Positions 7,230-15,771 of a stretch of DNA of 32,515 nucleotides are shown here, piece by piece (position 1 is the stretch's first letter; each line of letters starts with the position of its first letter). The stretch comes from Caldilineales bacterium (lineage in GTDB: Bacteria; Chloroflexota; Anaerolineae; J102), in the NCBI GenBank assembly GCA_026417535.1, contig JAOADB010000001.1, positions 1 through 32,515 on the forward strand. The letters are read 5' to 3'. The notes below the pieces were generated by a model. That model ran no database searches. It had not been told where the DNA came from and worked only from the letters and a program-made list of their open reading frames with translations. The translations under genes were made by a program, and so were the position numbers.

Positions 7230-8342
7230 TCAGTCCGGCAGGAACAGGTCAATGGGCGCGGTCTGCGACGATTCGTGTCCGTTCGTGCGCACGGCCTGGC
7301 CGCTGAACTGCTCCTGCACCGGCCGATTGCCGAAACCCGAGGTCAGCGTCGGTTTCCACCAGGCCCATTCGGTGCAGGTGTTGCAGGGTTTCACCCGGTC
7401 GTACTGGCCTGTGACGTGCAAACGGCGCAGCTCCTGCATGCGCGGGCCGTTCCAGTTTTTCATCACCCGCACCACGCCATCGGGATCGATCACATTGCCC
7501 AGGTCGAAGGCCAGGTTGAAATCGCGGTCGCACATGGCAATGGAACCGTCCCAGTAGATGTGGACATGGTACCACAGATTGGGACAGGGGAAACGCGGGG
7601 GCAGAGGCTTGCCGTTGTCCACCTTGAGCGCGCTGATGGCCTCCACCTGGTCGCCCCAAGAGTCGAAAGGCTTGACATGGACGAGGTCCACGCCGGGGAT
7701 GTTTTTCCAGTATTCGACAAAGGCGGCCGTTTCGTGCCGGGTGTGGGCCATTTCGATGATTTGCAGGTTGACGAAGGTCGAATAGCCCCCGCGGTGTTTC
7801 ATCTCGACGAATCGCCGGATGTTCTCGTTGGTCCGTTCGAAGTCGGCGTTGACGCGCACACTCTCGTAGGTCTCTGGCCGGATGCCATCCTGACAGAGGT
7901 AGATGACGTTGAGACCGGCTTCGAGCAGGCGGCGGCTGCGGTCTTCGGTCAGGAGGGTGGCATTCGTGCTGATCTCGGCCCGCAGCCCTTTTTCTCGACA
8001 ATAGGCCACCATATCGAAGATGCGCTTGTGCAACAGCGGTTCGCCCCAAATGTGCAGCGTGGTGGCCTTGACGTGAGGAGCCATCTCGTCCACGATCTGC
8101 TTGAAGACCTCCCAGCGCATGTAGCCGTGGGGCCGGGTGATCTCCTTACGGCCGGTCGGGCACATGATGCAACCGAGGTTGCAGACGTTGGTGGACTCGA
8201 TGTACATGCGGTCGGGCGGCGGCACCAGGCGGGTCTGGCCGGTGACGTAGGCCAGCCACTTGAGCGGTCCCAGGGCCTGGCGTCGGTAGATGCGGGCTTT
8301 GTGGCGCAGTTTCGTCGTGAAGGACAGCTTGGGTACGCTCAT
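7230..8342 (-). CDS. Radical SAM/SPASM domain protein
   Basis: A 370-residue protein with the radical SAM cluster cysteines at about 54, 58 and 61 (CNLGCIMC) and no B12 domain. The carboxy-terminal third has SPASM-type cysteines: FPCPNLW, AMCDRD and PCNTC, which would hold at least one further iron-sulfur cluster. SPASM enzymes modify peptides or proteins, or act on small molecules. No short cysteine-rich or repeat-bearing precursor peptide gene was seen beside it, so a RiPP role is unproven. ATG at 8342 begins 5 bases after the preceding gene's stop, with GGAG about 8 bases upstream inside that gene, indicating translational coupling. A GTG at 8357 is the alternative start. Its place among three B12 radical SAM proteins suggests a joint pathway. 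Confidence 0.88.
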   Translation of the reverse strand: MSVPKLSFTTKLRHKARIYRRQALGPLKWLAYVTGQTRLVPPPDRMYIESTNVCNLGCIMCPTGRKEITRPHGYMRWEVFKQIVDEMAPHVKATTLHIWGEPLLHKRIFDMVAYCREKGLRAEISTNATLLTEDRSRRLLEAGLNVIYLCQDGIRPETYESVRVNADFERTNENIRRFVEMKHRGGYSTFVNLQIIEMAHTRHETAAFVEYWKNIPGVDLVHVKPFDSWGDQVEAISALKVDNGKPLPPRFPCPNLWYHVHIYWDGSIAMCDRDFNLAFDLGNVIDPDGVVRVMKNWNGPRMQELRRLHVTGQYDRVKPCNTCTEWAWWKPTLTSGFGNRPVQEQFSGQAVRTNGHESSQTAPIDLFLPD

Positions 8343-8347
8343 GCCTC

Positions 8348-9820
8348 TCAGCTCCACGCACCGGCGCCGAAATAGGCTTCCTTGACCCGGCGGAAATGGC
8401 CGAAGAACCCGACGCGGGTCAGGGCGCTGCCCATCTTACGCAGCGGCTCCACCCGCGAGACCGCCCACAGCAGGTCGCCGAGGGGTTCGCCGAAACTCTG
8501 GCGGTACATCCGCCGCTTTTTGGCCTCCAGAAAACGCTGGCGCGCCTTGATGGCCATGGCGCTGAGCACGTCATCGCTCACTTCCGAGACGTTCATGAAG
8601 GGCGCGATCTCGGAGGTGTAGCTGTTGTAGTAGTAGCTTTTGGTGAAATCGGCGTTGTACTTCGTCTCCGGCCGCTTGCGCAGCAGTTCTTCCCACAGCT
8701 GCGTGCCGGGCATGGGCGTCGCAATGGAGAACATGGCTTCGGTCAACGGCAAACTGGCGGCAAACTCGATGGTCTCTTCCATCGTCTCGATGGTGTCGCC
8801 GGGCAAGCCCAGGATGAAATAGCCCTTGCTGTGGATGCCAGCCTCTGCCGTCCAACGGACGGCATCGCGCACCTGGTTCAGGTTGATGTGCTTGGCCGTG
8901 CGCTTGAGCACCTCCGGGTTGCCGCTTTCGATGCCGTAGTGGATCTGCCGACAGCCGGCTTTGTACATCTTCTTGAGCAGCTCGGGATTGACCCGGTCTA
9001 CCCGCGCCAGACAGCGCCAGCGGATATCGAGCTTGCGCTCGATCAGGTGGTCGAGGATACCGTTGAGCCGCCGCACGTCAATGGTGAAGAGGTCGTCAAT
9101 GAAGTAGAAGTTGCGCACGCCGTAGGTCTCGATGACGTGTTCGAGCTCGTCGGCGATGTTCTTGGGGCTGCGCTGCCGATACGTGCGGCCGACGATGCCC
9201 TTGAAGCAGAAGGAGCAGTTCCAGGGGCAGCCGCGGCTGCTGAGCACGGTCAGCATGGGTTCGCCGTTGGGCGCGTAGAGGGGGTACTTGTCCAACTCGA
9301 AGAGATGCCGGGCCGGATAGGGCAGGGCATCGAGGTCTTTGATCAGGGGGCGCTCGCCGCCGCTGACGATGTGACCATCTTCCTTGTACCAAAGCCCCTT
9401 GATCTTGCCCCAATTCGTGTCGCCGGCTTCGAGGGCGCGCAGGAAATCGCGAAAGACTTCTTCGCCTTCGCCGTACACGAGAAAGTCAATGTTCGGATTT
9501 TCCAGGGTCAGATCGGGTAGGGTGGTGGCGTGGGGGCCGCCGATGACAATGGTCACCCCCAGGGCCTCTTTGAGCATGGCCGCGGCCTCTTCGACGCTGG
9601 CGTAGCTGGTCGTCATCGAGGTAAACGCTACCAGGTCGGGCTTGAAGTCCACGACATCCTGCACTTCTTCGGCCAAGGGGCGCTTGGGCCGCAGGCCGAA
9701 GTCGAAAATGCGACACTCATGGCCATCCTGCTCGGCCACGGCGGCTAGATAGCCCAATCCCAGCGAGGGATAGGCATTGACCATTTCGTTCCACTTGGGG
9801 CCGATAAAAGCGATTTTCAC
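8348..9820 (-). CDS. B12-binding-domain radical SAM protein
   Basis: A 490-residue protein with an amino-terminal B12-binding-like domain (about 1-130; IVIGGPHATTLPD near 91-103) and a radical SAM core with cysteines at about 198, 202 and 205 (CPWNCSFC). The segments YFIDDLFT, GIESGNPEVLKRT and GYFILGLPGDTIETM are typical of this superfamily. The GTG at 9820 (MKIAFIGPKW) is preferred because GGAGG lies 8 bases upstream; the in-frame ATG at 9835 contains that GGAGG and would have no site of its own. It is close in sequence style to the split protein encoded just upstream, suggesting duplication. Its stop is 5 bases from the start of the SPASM gene. The substrate is unknown. Confidence 0.88.
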   Translation of the reverse strand: MKIAFIGPKWNEMVNAYPSLGLGYLAAVAEQDGHECRIFDFGLRPKRPLAEEVQDVVDFKPDLVAFTSMTTSYASVEEAAAMLKEALGVTIVIGGPHATTLPDLTLENPNIDFLVYGEGEEVFRDFLRALEAGDTNWGKIKGLWYKEDGHIVSGGERPLIKDLDALPYPARHLFELDKYPLYAPNGEPMLTVLSSRGCPWNCSFCFKGIVGRTYRQRSPKNIADELEHVIETYGVRNFYFIDDLFTIDVRRLNGILDHLIERKLDIRWRCLARVDRVNPELLKKMYKAGCRQIHYGIESGNPEVLKRTAKHINLNQVRDAVRWTAEAGIHSKGYFILGLPGDTIETMEETIEFAASLPLTEAMFSIATPMPGTQLWEELLRKRPETKYNADFTKSYYYNSYTSEIAPFMNVSEVSDDVLSAMAIKARQRFLEAKKRRMYRQSFGEPLGDLLWAVSRVEPLRKMGSALTRVGFFGHFRRVKEAYFGAGAWS

Positions 9821-9910
9821 CGTGTCATCCTCCATCAGGGTGCGGCGACGGCAGCGGGTGGGCGGCAAGGGGGCCGGGTGAGGCTTCGCCATGGCCCGGC
9901 CCCTGCCCTC

Positions 9911-9919
9911 AGTATAGCA
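9911..9919 (-). promoter_or_regulatory. Candidate internal extended -10 promoter
   Basis: On the minus strand this reads TGC-TATACT, a good extended -10, about 90 bases before the GTG of the second B12 radical SAM gene. No good -35 is visible. It could supply transcription if the upstream interrupted gene causes polarity. Confidence 0.3.
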
Positions 9920-10009
9920 GGCGCCGATGAAAAAGGGATGAAAACCGTGCCTGCCGATGATGACAGTTCAGACAGGCAAACGGTTACGGCTTTGTTCCTC
10001 CGACGACGC

Positions 10010-11071
10010 TCAAACGAGGGCTTCGGCTTCGATCTGCTTGCGCAGCTTAGTCTTTTCCTTCTTGGGGAAGAAGGTGCGCGTGGCGATGCGGATGTTGCGT
10101 GGCAGATTGAGCCAGAAATCCTTCGTCTTCACGCGGCGAAGGATGGGCGAAGGCCGCAGATAGAAGCGCCGGTAGGCCTTGCGATACATCTCCTCCACCA
10201 GTTCGGCCGTCACCTCGCCCATTTCGTAGCGCGCCTTTTGGTCGAAGAACACGTAATCTTCCCAGTCCTTGATCAGCATGCGCCCTTCGCGTTTGACCTG
10301 TGCATACACTGCCGTGCCCGGATACGGCGTCATCATGCTGAAATTGGCGATCAGCGGGTCGAGCTCGATGGCGAAACGGATGGTATCCTCCATCGTCTCG
10401 CGCGTTTCGCCAGGCAGACCGATGATGAAAAAGCCGATGGTCTCCAGCCCGACTTCTTTGCAAATCTTGAAAGCCTGGCGGATCGTGTCAAGGTCAATGT
10501 TTTTGTCGATTTGCTTCAGAATTTGCGGATTGCCCGTTTCCACGCCAAAAGCCGTGCGTTTGAGGCCGGCCTTCTTGAGCTTGGTCATCAGCTCGTAGTC
10601 CACCAGATTGGCGCGAATGCCGTTGACGAAAATCCAGGGCACGTGGTTCAGATTGTTGGCGATGAGCAGGTCGGCCAGCTCGTGCAGGCGCTTCTTGCGG
10701 ATGTTGGCGCTGTCATCGAGGACGCCGATTTCCTGCGCCCCCATGTCCCTAACCAGATGACGCCATTCCTCGACCACGTTTTCGGGCGTACGGCTGCGCC
10801 ACTTGATGGGCATGATGGATTGGGAGCAGAAGGTACAGCGATAGGGGCAGCCCCGGCTGGTGAGGATGCTGAAACTGCGGGCGCCATCCACGTGGTCGGT
10901 GGCGGGCTGCAGGTTCGTGTACTTGTGCATCTTGAAGAGGTGATAGGCCGGCCAGGGCAGACTATCGAGGTCGGCAATGGCAGGTCGGTCGGGGTTGCGA
11001 TGGAGCTCGCCGTCGCTGGTCTTGTACGTGATGCCCAACACGCCCTTCCACAGGTCGTGACCCGGGTCCAT
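10010..11071 (-). CDS. Radical SAM core of an interrupted B12 radical SAM protein
   Basis: This 353-residue piece carries the catalytic half: cluster cysteines at about 75, 79 and 82 (CPYRCTFC), then GVETGNPQILKQI and GFFIIGLPGETRETM. It is in the same reading frame as the B12-binding piece just upstream; only a TAA at 11087-11089 separates them, followed in frame by five codons (SVKAL) and this ATG. Relatives, including the neighbour at 8348-9820, have both halves in one chain. One base change (for example CAA, GAA or AAA) would restore a full protein of about 500 residues. An AGGAGG precedes the TAA but is 20 bases from this ATG, so re-initiation is possible but not ideal. It is either a fresh nonsense mutation, an assembly error, stop read-through, or a true two-subunit form. 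Confidence 0.8.
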   Translation of the reverse strand: MDPGHDLWKGVLGITYKTSDGELHRNPDRPAIADLDSLPWPAYHLFKMHKYTNLQPATDHVDGARSFSILTSRGCPYRCTFCSQSIMPIKWRSRTPENVVEEWRHLVRDMGAQEIGVLDDSANIRKKRLHELADLLIANNLNHVPWIFVNGIRANLVDYELMTKLKKAGLKRTAFGVETGNPQILKQIDKNIDLDTIRQAFKICKEVGLETIGFFIIGLPGETRETMEDTIRFAIELDPLIANFSMMTPYPGTAVYAQVKREGRMLIKDWEDYVFFDQKARYEMGEVTAELVEEMYRKAYRRFYLRPSPILRRVKTKDFWLNLPRNIRIATRTFFPKKEKTKLRKQIEAEALV

Positions 11072-11086
11072 CAGCGCCTTGACCGA

Positions 11087-11512
<426 letters not shown>

Positions 11513-11642
11513 GGGCGCACCTCTCTTGGCGAAGGGAATGGGGTCTTGAACCTGCCGGGTCTCAGGGTATAGCCGGGCTGCGAGCAGAACAGCCCCCACA
11601 GCACGGTCACACGTAACGGCTCATCACTGCCTCGACTTCTTG

Positions 11643-11765
11643 ATGGGACTTCCCTTCCCGCCATTGGCCCCTCACGGGGATGAGGAACGGAGGACGAAGA
11701 GCGGTCGTCTTTCGTCATTCGTCTTTCGTCTGCTCGGCATGGGCCAGGGTGGGAATCGGGGCCAT
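11643..11765. repeat. Composite GACGAA-word inverted element A4
   Basis: The core has a left arm with GGAGGACGAAGAG and a right arm of three exact 7-base words at 11711-11731 (TTCGTCA, TTCGTCT, TTCGTCT). Beyond the words, CCGCCATTGG (11658-11667) and CATGGGCCAGGGTGGGAAT (from 11738) match the flanks of the element at 22665-22790. The element lies within the leader of the radical SAM operon. Confidence 0.7.
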
Positions 11766-11815
11766 CATCGTCATCAGGCTGAATCGTTACGGTCATGCAA
11801 CATTCAAGCGGGCGG

Positions 11816-11844
11816 ATTATAAGGTCTAAGGGAGCTGAAGTCAA
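11816..11844 (-). promoter_or_regulatory. Sigma-70-type promoter of the radical SAM operon
   Basis: On the minus strand TTGACT (11844-11839) and TATAAT (11821-11816) are separated by exactly 17 bases, a near-consensus promoter. Transcription would start near 11809, leaving about 300 bases of leader before the ATG at 11512. The hairpin element A4 lies within that leader. Confidence 0.8.
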
Positions 11845-11871
11845 ATTTTTATGAAGTGTGTCATAAAAATT
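11844..11871. promoter_or_regulatory. Candidate operator palindrome next to the -35 box
   Basis: AATTTTTATGA and TCATAAAAATT form a perfect 11-base inverted repeat over the 6-base spacer AGTGTG. It abuts the -35 hexamer of the radical SAM promoter, sharing its edge base, in an otherwise GC-rich region. This spacing fits a dimeric transcription factor acting at that promoter. Confidence 0.6.
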
Positions 11872-11920
11872 AGGCGCATGTCGTGGTCCGGCCTCCGTCC
11901 CGGAGTGGGGCCGCGGGCGG

Positions 11921-11948
11921 GGACGAAGGACGAACGACGAAGGACGAA
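11921..11948. repeat. GACGAA 7-base word array A5
   Basis: Four exact tandem 7-base units: GGACGAA, GGACGAA, CGACGAA, GGACGAA. No matching inverted arm lies within about 100 bases, making this a one-armed member of the family. It lies in the 541-base gap 11513-12053, which also holds the radical SAM promoter, its palindrome, element A4 and the terminator at 11998. Confidence 0.75.
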
Positions 11949-11997
11949 GAAAAATTGGAAAAAAGTCCCAATCACACTGGGCACAGGCGCCAGGCAC

Positions 11998-12028
11998 AAA
12001 AGAAGACGCCAGCAGTGCTGGCGTCTTC
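11998..12028 (-). terminator. Intrinsic terminator after the small membrane-anchored protein
   Basis: On the minus strand GAAGACGCCAGCA pairs perfectly with TGCTGGCGTCTTC over a single central base (13-base arms), followed by TTTT. It lies 25 bases beyond the stop at 12054 and should end the sensory-block transcript. Confidence 0.75.
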
Positions 12029-12053
12029 GACGGCGTCGTCGGCAGTGCGACGT

Positions 12054-12776
12054 TTACCGGTCGCCCCAGTCCAGATCCCAAAACGGCGTCGGCAGGCGCA
12101 CCGCGGCGTCGGCGACGCCGACCAGCTTCTGCACCTCGTAGGCTGTCGTGTCCACCAGGTAGACCCGTGGATCGGCCAGAAGCCTGCCCAGGCTTTGCTC
12201 AGAGACGGTCAGCACCCCGTCCACGACCATGAAGCCGGCCATGGTCGCGCCGTAGTCCGGCGCGGCCGGGTCCGACGAGATGGCCTCCTGGGCCGCCCGC
12301 TCGAGGTCGAAGTCGGTGGCGCCCGAATCCCTGAAGATGGTCGAAGCCATGCGCTGTCCGGCGGCCGTCCAGCCGACCTGGGTGTAGCTGGCGGCCTCCA
12401 CGCCGGCATTGCGGAGCAGCTGCTCCACCTCTCGCGCCGGCAGGGGCCGCGCAAAGGTGATAGTGGTCCGGAGGCGCTCGCCTACAGCCGACCGAAGCAA
12501 AGCCTGTGCTCGTGCGGCGTTGGCCTCCAGATACCGTTGAACGTCTGCCCGGCCGCCGCGGCCGCTGAACGTGACGTCAATCTCTACCGATCCATGTTCC
12601 CGGTGAACGGCGTACTCGAAGGCTCCGCCGGGAGCAGACCGGGTGAAGCCACCCGAGAGGACAGCGGCCATTCGAGGGCCAAGGAGCCCCAGGCTGAGCA
12701 CGAGAACCACGGCGGCGATGGCGATGGTCGCCTTGGTGTAACGAGATGCGCTACTTCGTTGAATGTCCATACGCAT
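12054..12776 (-). CDS. Membrane-anchored protein of unknown function
   Basis: A 240-residue protein I do not recognise. After a short basic start there is one membrane segment at about residues 15-33 (TIAIAAVVLVLSLGLL), then a soluble, probably extracellular domain. That domain has one long charged stretch, RYLEANAARAQALLRSAVGERLRTTITFARPLPAREVEQLLRN broken into helix-like pieces, and later GFMVVDGVLTVSEQSLGRLLADPRVYLVDTTA. The end, FWDLDWGDR, is rich in Trp and Asp. The ATG at 12776 has AGGAG 4 bases upstream; a second ATG at 12770 would lie 10 bases from it. The gene begins 32 bases after the stop of the secreted six-cysteine protein, so they are probably co-transcribed, and a strong terminator follows. 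Confidence 0.72.
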   Translation of the reverse strand: MRMDIQRSSASRYTKATIAIAAVVLVLSLGLLGPRMAAVLSGGFTRSAPGGAFEYAVHREHGSVEIDVTFSGRGGRADVQRYLEANAARAQALLRSAVGERLRTTITFARPLPAREVEQLLRNAGVEAASYTQVGWTAAGQRMASTIFRDSGATDFDLERAAQEAISSDPAAPDYGATMAGFMVVDGVLTVSEQSLGRLLADPRVYLVDTTAYEVQKLVGVADAAVRLPTPFWDLDWGDR

Positions 12777-12808
12777 GAGTCTCCTGTGCGCAAGGGAGCT
12801 TGCGCCTC

Positions 12809-13441
12809 CTAACAACCCGGAGAACCGCTCAGGATACCGGATGGCGAGGCGCACGTGGGAAAATAGCCAAAATATGGCGCCCCAGACTCCATACGATAGC
12901 GTATCTTTCCAGCCCACCAATCAGTGGTCAGGTTAGAGAACGCCCAGTTAACCTCGTGAACCTGGCCATTCACGGCGTTGTATTTGTAACTCCTTGTCAG
13001 CGTCCAGTACTCGACGTTGTTACCAATTGAGCTACTCTTGATGGGAAATTTGGTCTCCTCCTTGTAGGTTGCAGACCCGCACCCATTAGCAACCGATGGA
13101 CTACTCCTCAGTGGTAGGGTATAACTCGTTGAGTACGTATGCAGCTTGTCACAGCTTGAACCACCCCCTGCTGGATTATATGCCTCGGCCTCAAGCTGAT
13201 ACCAGTCTCCGGCGCCGTTGATGCAGCTGTACTGCGAGCCGCTCCATTTTGCGTACTGATACCACGTAACGTCACTGGTGCTTTTACTCTGGCTCCATAT
13301 GAAATTGCCTTGCGTTGGTCCACAAGCATGTCCATGTGTCAAGTTGACCCAACCCGCCAGAACCGTTGCAACGGCAGAAATCAAGAGCATCAGACTTGCT
13401 GAAGCGCCAATTGCGAGACGAAGCTTTACAGACTTGACCAT
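12809..13441 (-). CDS. Secreted six-cysteine protein of unknown function
   Basis: A 210-residue protein with a clear signal peptide: basic KSVKLRLA, a hydrophobic core to about residue 28, and a likely cut near VLA-GW. The mature part has six cysteines, at 40, 73, 97, 121, 197 and 210, with the last as the final residue; three disulfides are plausible. It is rich in Ser, Tyr, Trp and Gly, suggesting an extracellular beta-rich fold. I recognise no family. The start is fixed by AGGAGG 4 bases before the ATG. Base composition is visibly lower in GC than its neighbours, hinting at acquisition. Upstream are a candidate promoter and a CTGTCA/TGACAG inverted repeat, next to the response regulator gene. 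A structural or adhesive surface role is only a guess. Confidence 0.75.
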   Translation of the reverse strand: MVKSVKLRLAIGASASLMLLISAVATVLAGWVNLTHGHACGPTQGNFIWSQSKSTSDVTWYQYAKWSGSQYSCINGAGDWYQLEAEAYNPAGGGSSCDKLHTYSTSYTLPLRSSPSVANGCGSATYKEETKFPIKSSSIGNNVEYWTLTRSYKYNAVNGQVHEVNWAFSNLTTDWWAGKIRYRMESGAPYFGYFPTCASPSGILSGSPGC

Positions 13442-13488
13442 GCTGCCTCCTGGAAATCGAACTAATTAGATTTACCAATGGCAAAGCC

Positions 13489-13517
13489 ATGATAGCAGCG
13501 CTGAGGTCAATACACAA
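13489..13517 (-). promoter_or_regulatory. Candidate promoter of the secreted-protein gene
   Basis: On the minus strand TTGTGT and TATCAT are separated by 17 bases. The -10 is good and the -35 poor, which is usual for promoters needing an activator. The inverted repeat at 13541-13556 lies about 24 bases upstream of the -35. Confidence 0.4.
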
Positions 13518-13540
13518 CGGCCAAAACGATAGGTCGCGAT

Positions 13541-13556
13541 CTGTCACTTTTGACAG
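13541..13556. promoter_or_regulatory. Candidate activator site, CTGTCA-N4-TGACAG
   Basis: A perfect 6-base inverted repeat over four bases. It sits roughly 60-75 bases upstream of the inferred start of transcription for the secreted-protein gene and just downstream of the NarL-type regulator gene, which makes that regulator the obvious candidate to bind it. Confidence 0.45.
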
Positions 13557-13601
13557 TTTGCGTCTATGAGAACTGATTGCTCCAAGCCCATGATACTCGT
13601 A

Positions 13602-14249
13602 TCAGCCCTCCCCGAACCCGTTCCGCACCGCCCACACCGCGGCCTCCGTGCGGGTCTGGACGCCGATCTTCTCGCAGATATTGCGCAGATGAAAGCGAAC
13701 GGTGTGCTCGCTGATGTGCAACTCCCGGCCGATGCGCCGGTTGTCCCATCCTTTGGCCAGCAGGCGCAACACCTCTTGTTCGCGACTGGTCAGATCAGCG
13801 TTTCTCTCGCTTGAGGTAGAGCGAACAGCCCAGGCAGCCAGCCGCGACGCCACCCTCGCGCTCCACCGCCCCTCCCCGCGCGCTGTAGCCCGTACGGCCT
13901 CGACGATGGTAGCTGCTGCCTCTTCCTTAAGCAGATAGCCTACGGCGCCGGAGGCCACCATGCTCTGGATGGTTGCGTCGTCGGCGTAGGCGCTCAGGGC
14001 CAGCACCCGGGTAGACAGCCCTAGCCGGTATATCTCTGTCGCCACCTGGCTACCGGGCATGTCGGGCAACTGGTAGTCCAACACAGCCACGTCAGGCCGC
14101 AGCGTCTGGATCAACGCCAATGCCTCCTGACCGGAGCCGGCCTCGGCGATCACTTGCACGTCCGGTGCCTGCTCCAACATGATGCGCAGCCCTACTCGCA
14201 GGGCGGGATGGTCGTCAACTAGGATCACGCGAATGCTAGTGTTACTCAT
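13602..14249 (-). CDS. NarL/FixJ-type response regulator
   Basis: A 215-residue two-component transcription factor. The receiver domain (about 5-122) has the acidic pair D12-D13, the phosphate-accepting D58 (in VAVLDYQLPD) and the conserved lysine in YLLKEE. A LuxR-type helix-turn-helix follows near 150-210 (LTSREQEVLRLLAKGWDNRRIGRELHISEHTVRFHLRNICEKIGV). When phosphorylated it should dimerise and bind inverted repeats. It follows the glycosidase-like gene by 43 bases and is probably in the histidine-kinase operon. The kinase there is of the HisKA class, which normally pairs with OmpR-type regulators, so the pairing is unusual. Its likely local target is the secreted-protein gene downstream. 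Confidence 0.93.
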   Translation of the reverse strand: MSNTSIRVILVDDHPALRVGLRIMLEQAPDVQVIAEAGSGQEALALIQTLRPDVAVLDYQLPDMPGSQVATEIYRLGLSTRVLALSAYADDATIQSMVASGAVGYLLKEEAAATIVEAVRATARGEGRWSARVASRLAAWAVRSTSSERNADLTSREQEVLRLLAKGWDNRRIGRELHISEHTVRFHLRNICEKIGVQTRTEAAVWAVRNGFGEG

Positions 14250-14292
14250 CGCTCCATCTGTGAAGGAATGAGCTGGACCGATCCCGTTTACC

Positions 14293-15771
14293 TTACGGTG
14301 TCGTTCTCAGCAGCGCATCGAACTCTGCCGCCGCGTCGGCCATACGTCCCCGGCCCAAGGTCAAGCTGAAGTTGTCCCAGCGGCGATCGCCGGATCGATC
14401 CTGGTCCAGAAACCAGCACAATGCTTGCACCTGCGGCGCTTGTCTGACCTCAGCAAGCGCCGTGCTGAGCCAGCCGGCTGGATAGTTATCGGCCGGCGCC
14501 ACGCCTTCAGCCGCAACGAAGGTGTTGGTGGAGGTGATGAAGACCGGCAACCCACGGGTGGTCGGGAAGGCATTGATGATGTCCAGCCAGTCGCGATAGA
14601 CACGGAAGCCGGCCTGGGCCCCGTTCCATTCAGGGCGGCGTTGGTCGGTCCGCGGCTCCAGCGCGCCGAGGTCGCCGACGCGGCCAGGCGCGTGCAGGGC
14701 AAAGCCGTCGGGTGCTGCCAACGCATAGCCTGCAGCGTGTTTAGTCTGAGCGCCGGCGTCCAGCATGGCGACCAGGGTGTACATGTAGTTCAGCCAGGGC
14801 GCATCGGTGGCTGTGGGCAAGTCTCCGTCTTGATCCTCTACCCAGGGGCGCACGGGACCTACCAGCAACCGCACCTGTCCATTCTCCGCCCGCACGATTT
14901 GGATGGCGTTGTCATCTCGGTCCACCGGCTCGCCGTAGCCGTTGAAGATGCGGGCATACCACTGCGGCGTCACGGGCCGCTGGGGATCCAGCTTATTGCT
15001 GCTCAGCTCGTTGTATCCGCTTCCCAGCACGTAGCCATAGACCCCGGTCAGCCGTTGGTCGCGCGCCAGCCTTCGCAGATAGCCCAGGTAGAGGGCCAGA
15101 GCCTGCTGGTCGCCAGCCGGCGGCATGCTCTGGCCCTGGTCGTAGTCCACCCGCACCAGCACACGCAGGCCTCGAGCCGTGACCTGGTGCACGCGCCAGG
15201 CCAGATCGTCAATGCCCCAGTGGGGTTGATCAGCCAATCGCGCATAGGTGAGAGTCACGGCCCAACCGCTGCGGCCATACCAGTTGCGGTCAGGGTTTGC
15301 CTCTACCGCGCACAACGGGGTCGGCGCAGCCGCTCGCTGCGGGAGGCGCGTTGCATTCCTTTCCGATCCGTCCGAGCCCAGAACGATGCTCGATCGTCGC
15401 TGGCACCCCGTGTTGCAATGGTGGTAGAATGCCACCTCCACGACCTCGCCATCGGTCGAAACGGGGAGCACGAAGGCCCAGGCATAGACGCTCGGCGTAG
15501 CGTCAGACAGCAATTGCACGGGCACAGGCTGACCGTTAACGGTGGCCAGGACGTACGGCCAGCCCACGACGTCGCTGATCTGCACCGTCGCGGGGCCGTC
15601 GCCTCCGTTGGCTGAACTGATTCGCCAACGCGGCCAGGGCTCTTCCCATTCACCGCCTGGCGCAATGATCACCTGGCCGCGGATGGGCAACAGCCAATAG
15701 AGCGCCATCAGGGCCAACACGCCCAGACCCCATCCTACCCGCCGCAGCCAGGGTCCAGTCGGCCGACTCAT
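14293..15771 (-). CDS. Membrane-anchored glycosidase-like protein, possibly a sensor
   Basis: A 492-residue protein with an amino-terminal membrane anchor (about 12-30) and a large outside domain. Residues from about 165 read like a TIM-barrel glycoside hydrolase: DLAWRVHQVTARGLRVLVRVDYD, then VYGYVLGSGYNE, whose Glu fits a strand-4 acid/base. The strand-7 position where a nucleophile Glu is expected (usually ITE-x-N) reads PVFITSTNTF, with Ser instead of Glu. Residues 35-150 look like a separate beta-rich domain. If the alignment by eye is right, it is a glycan-binding pseudo-enzyme. The ATG overlaps the histidine kinase stop by four bases (ATGA) and has GGAGG 7 bases upstream, so the two are tightly coupled, which favours a role in signal sensing. 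Confidence 0.72.
   Translation of the reverse strand: MSRPTGPWLRRVGWGLGVLALMALYWLLPIRGQVIIAPGGEWEEPWPRWRISSANGGDGPATVQISDVVGWPYVLATVNGQPVPVQLLSDATPSVYAWAFVLPVSTDGEVVEVAFYHHCNTGCQRRSSIVLGSDGSERNATRLPQRAAAPTPLCAVEANPDRNWYGRSGWAVTLTYARLADQPHWGIDDLAWRVHQVTARGLRVLVRVDYDQGQSMPPAGDQQALALYLGYLRRLARDQRLTGVYGYVLGSGYNELSSNKLDPQRPVTPQWYARIFNGYGEPVDRDDNAIQIVRAENGQVRLLVGPVRPWVEDQDGDLPTATDAPWLNYMYTLVAMLDAGAQTKHAAGYALAAPDGFALHAPGRVGDLGALEPRTDQRRPEWNGAQAGFRVYRDWLDIINAFPTTRGLPVFITSTNTFVAAEGVAPADNYPAGWLSTALAEVRQAPQVQALCWFLDQDRSGDRRWDNFSLTLGRGRMADAAAEFDALLRTTP

Noticed and set aside
7230-8342. RiPP biosynthesis cluster around the SPASM protein
   Set aside because: No short precursor peptide with plausible ribosome binding site was seen in the adjacent gaps, and no protease or recognition-domain gene accompanies it.
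11513-11809. Cobalamin riboswitch in the leader of the B12 radical SAM operon
   Set aside because: On the minus strand AGCCCGGCTATACC and CCTGAGACCCGGCAGG recall a B12 box, but the remaining core, including the GCTGTCCCGCAACTGT-like segment, is not found. A covariance-model scan would settle it.
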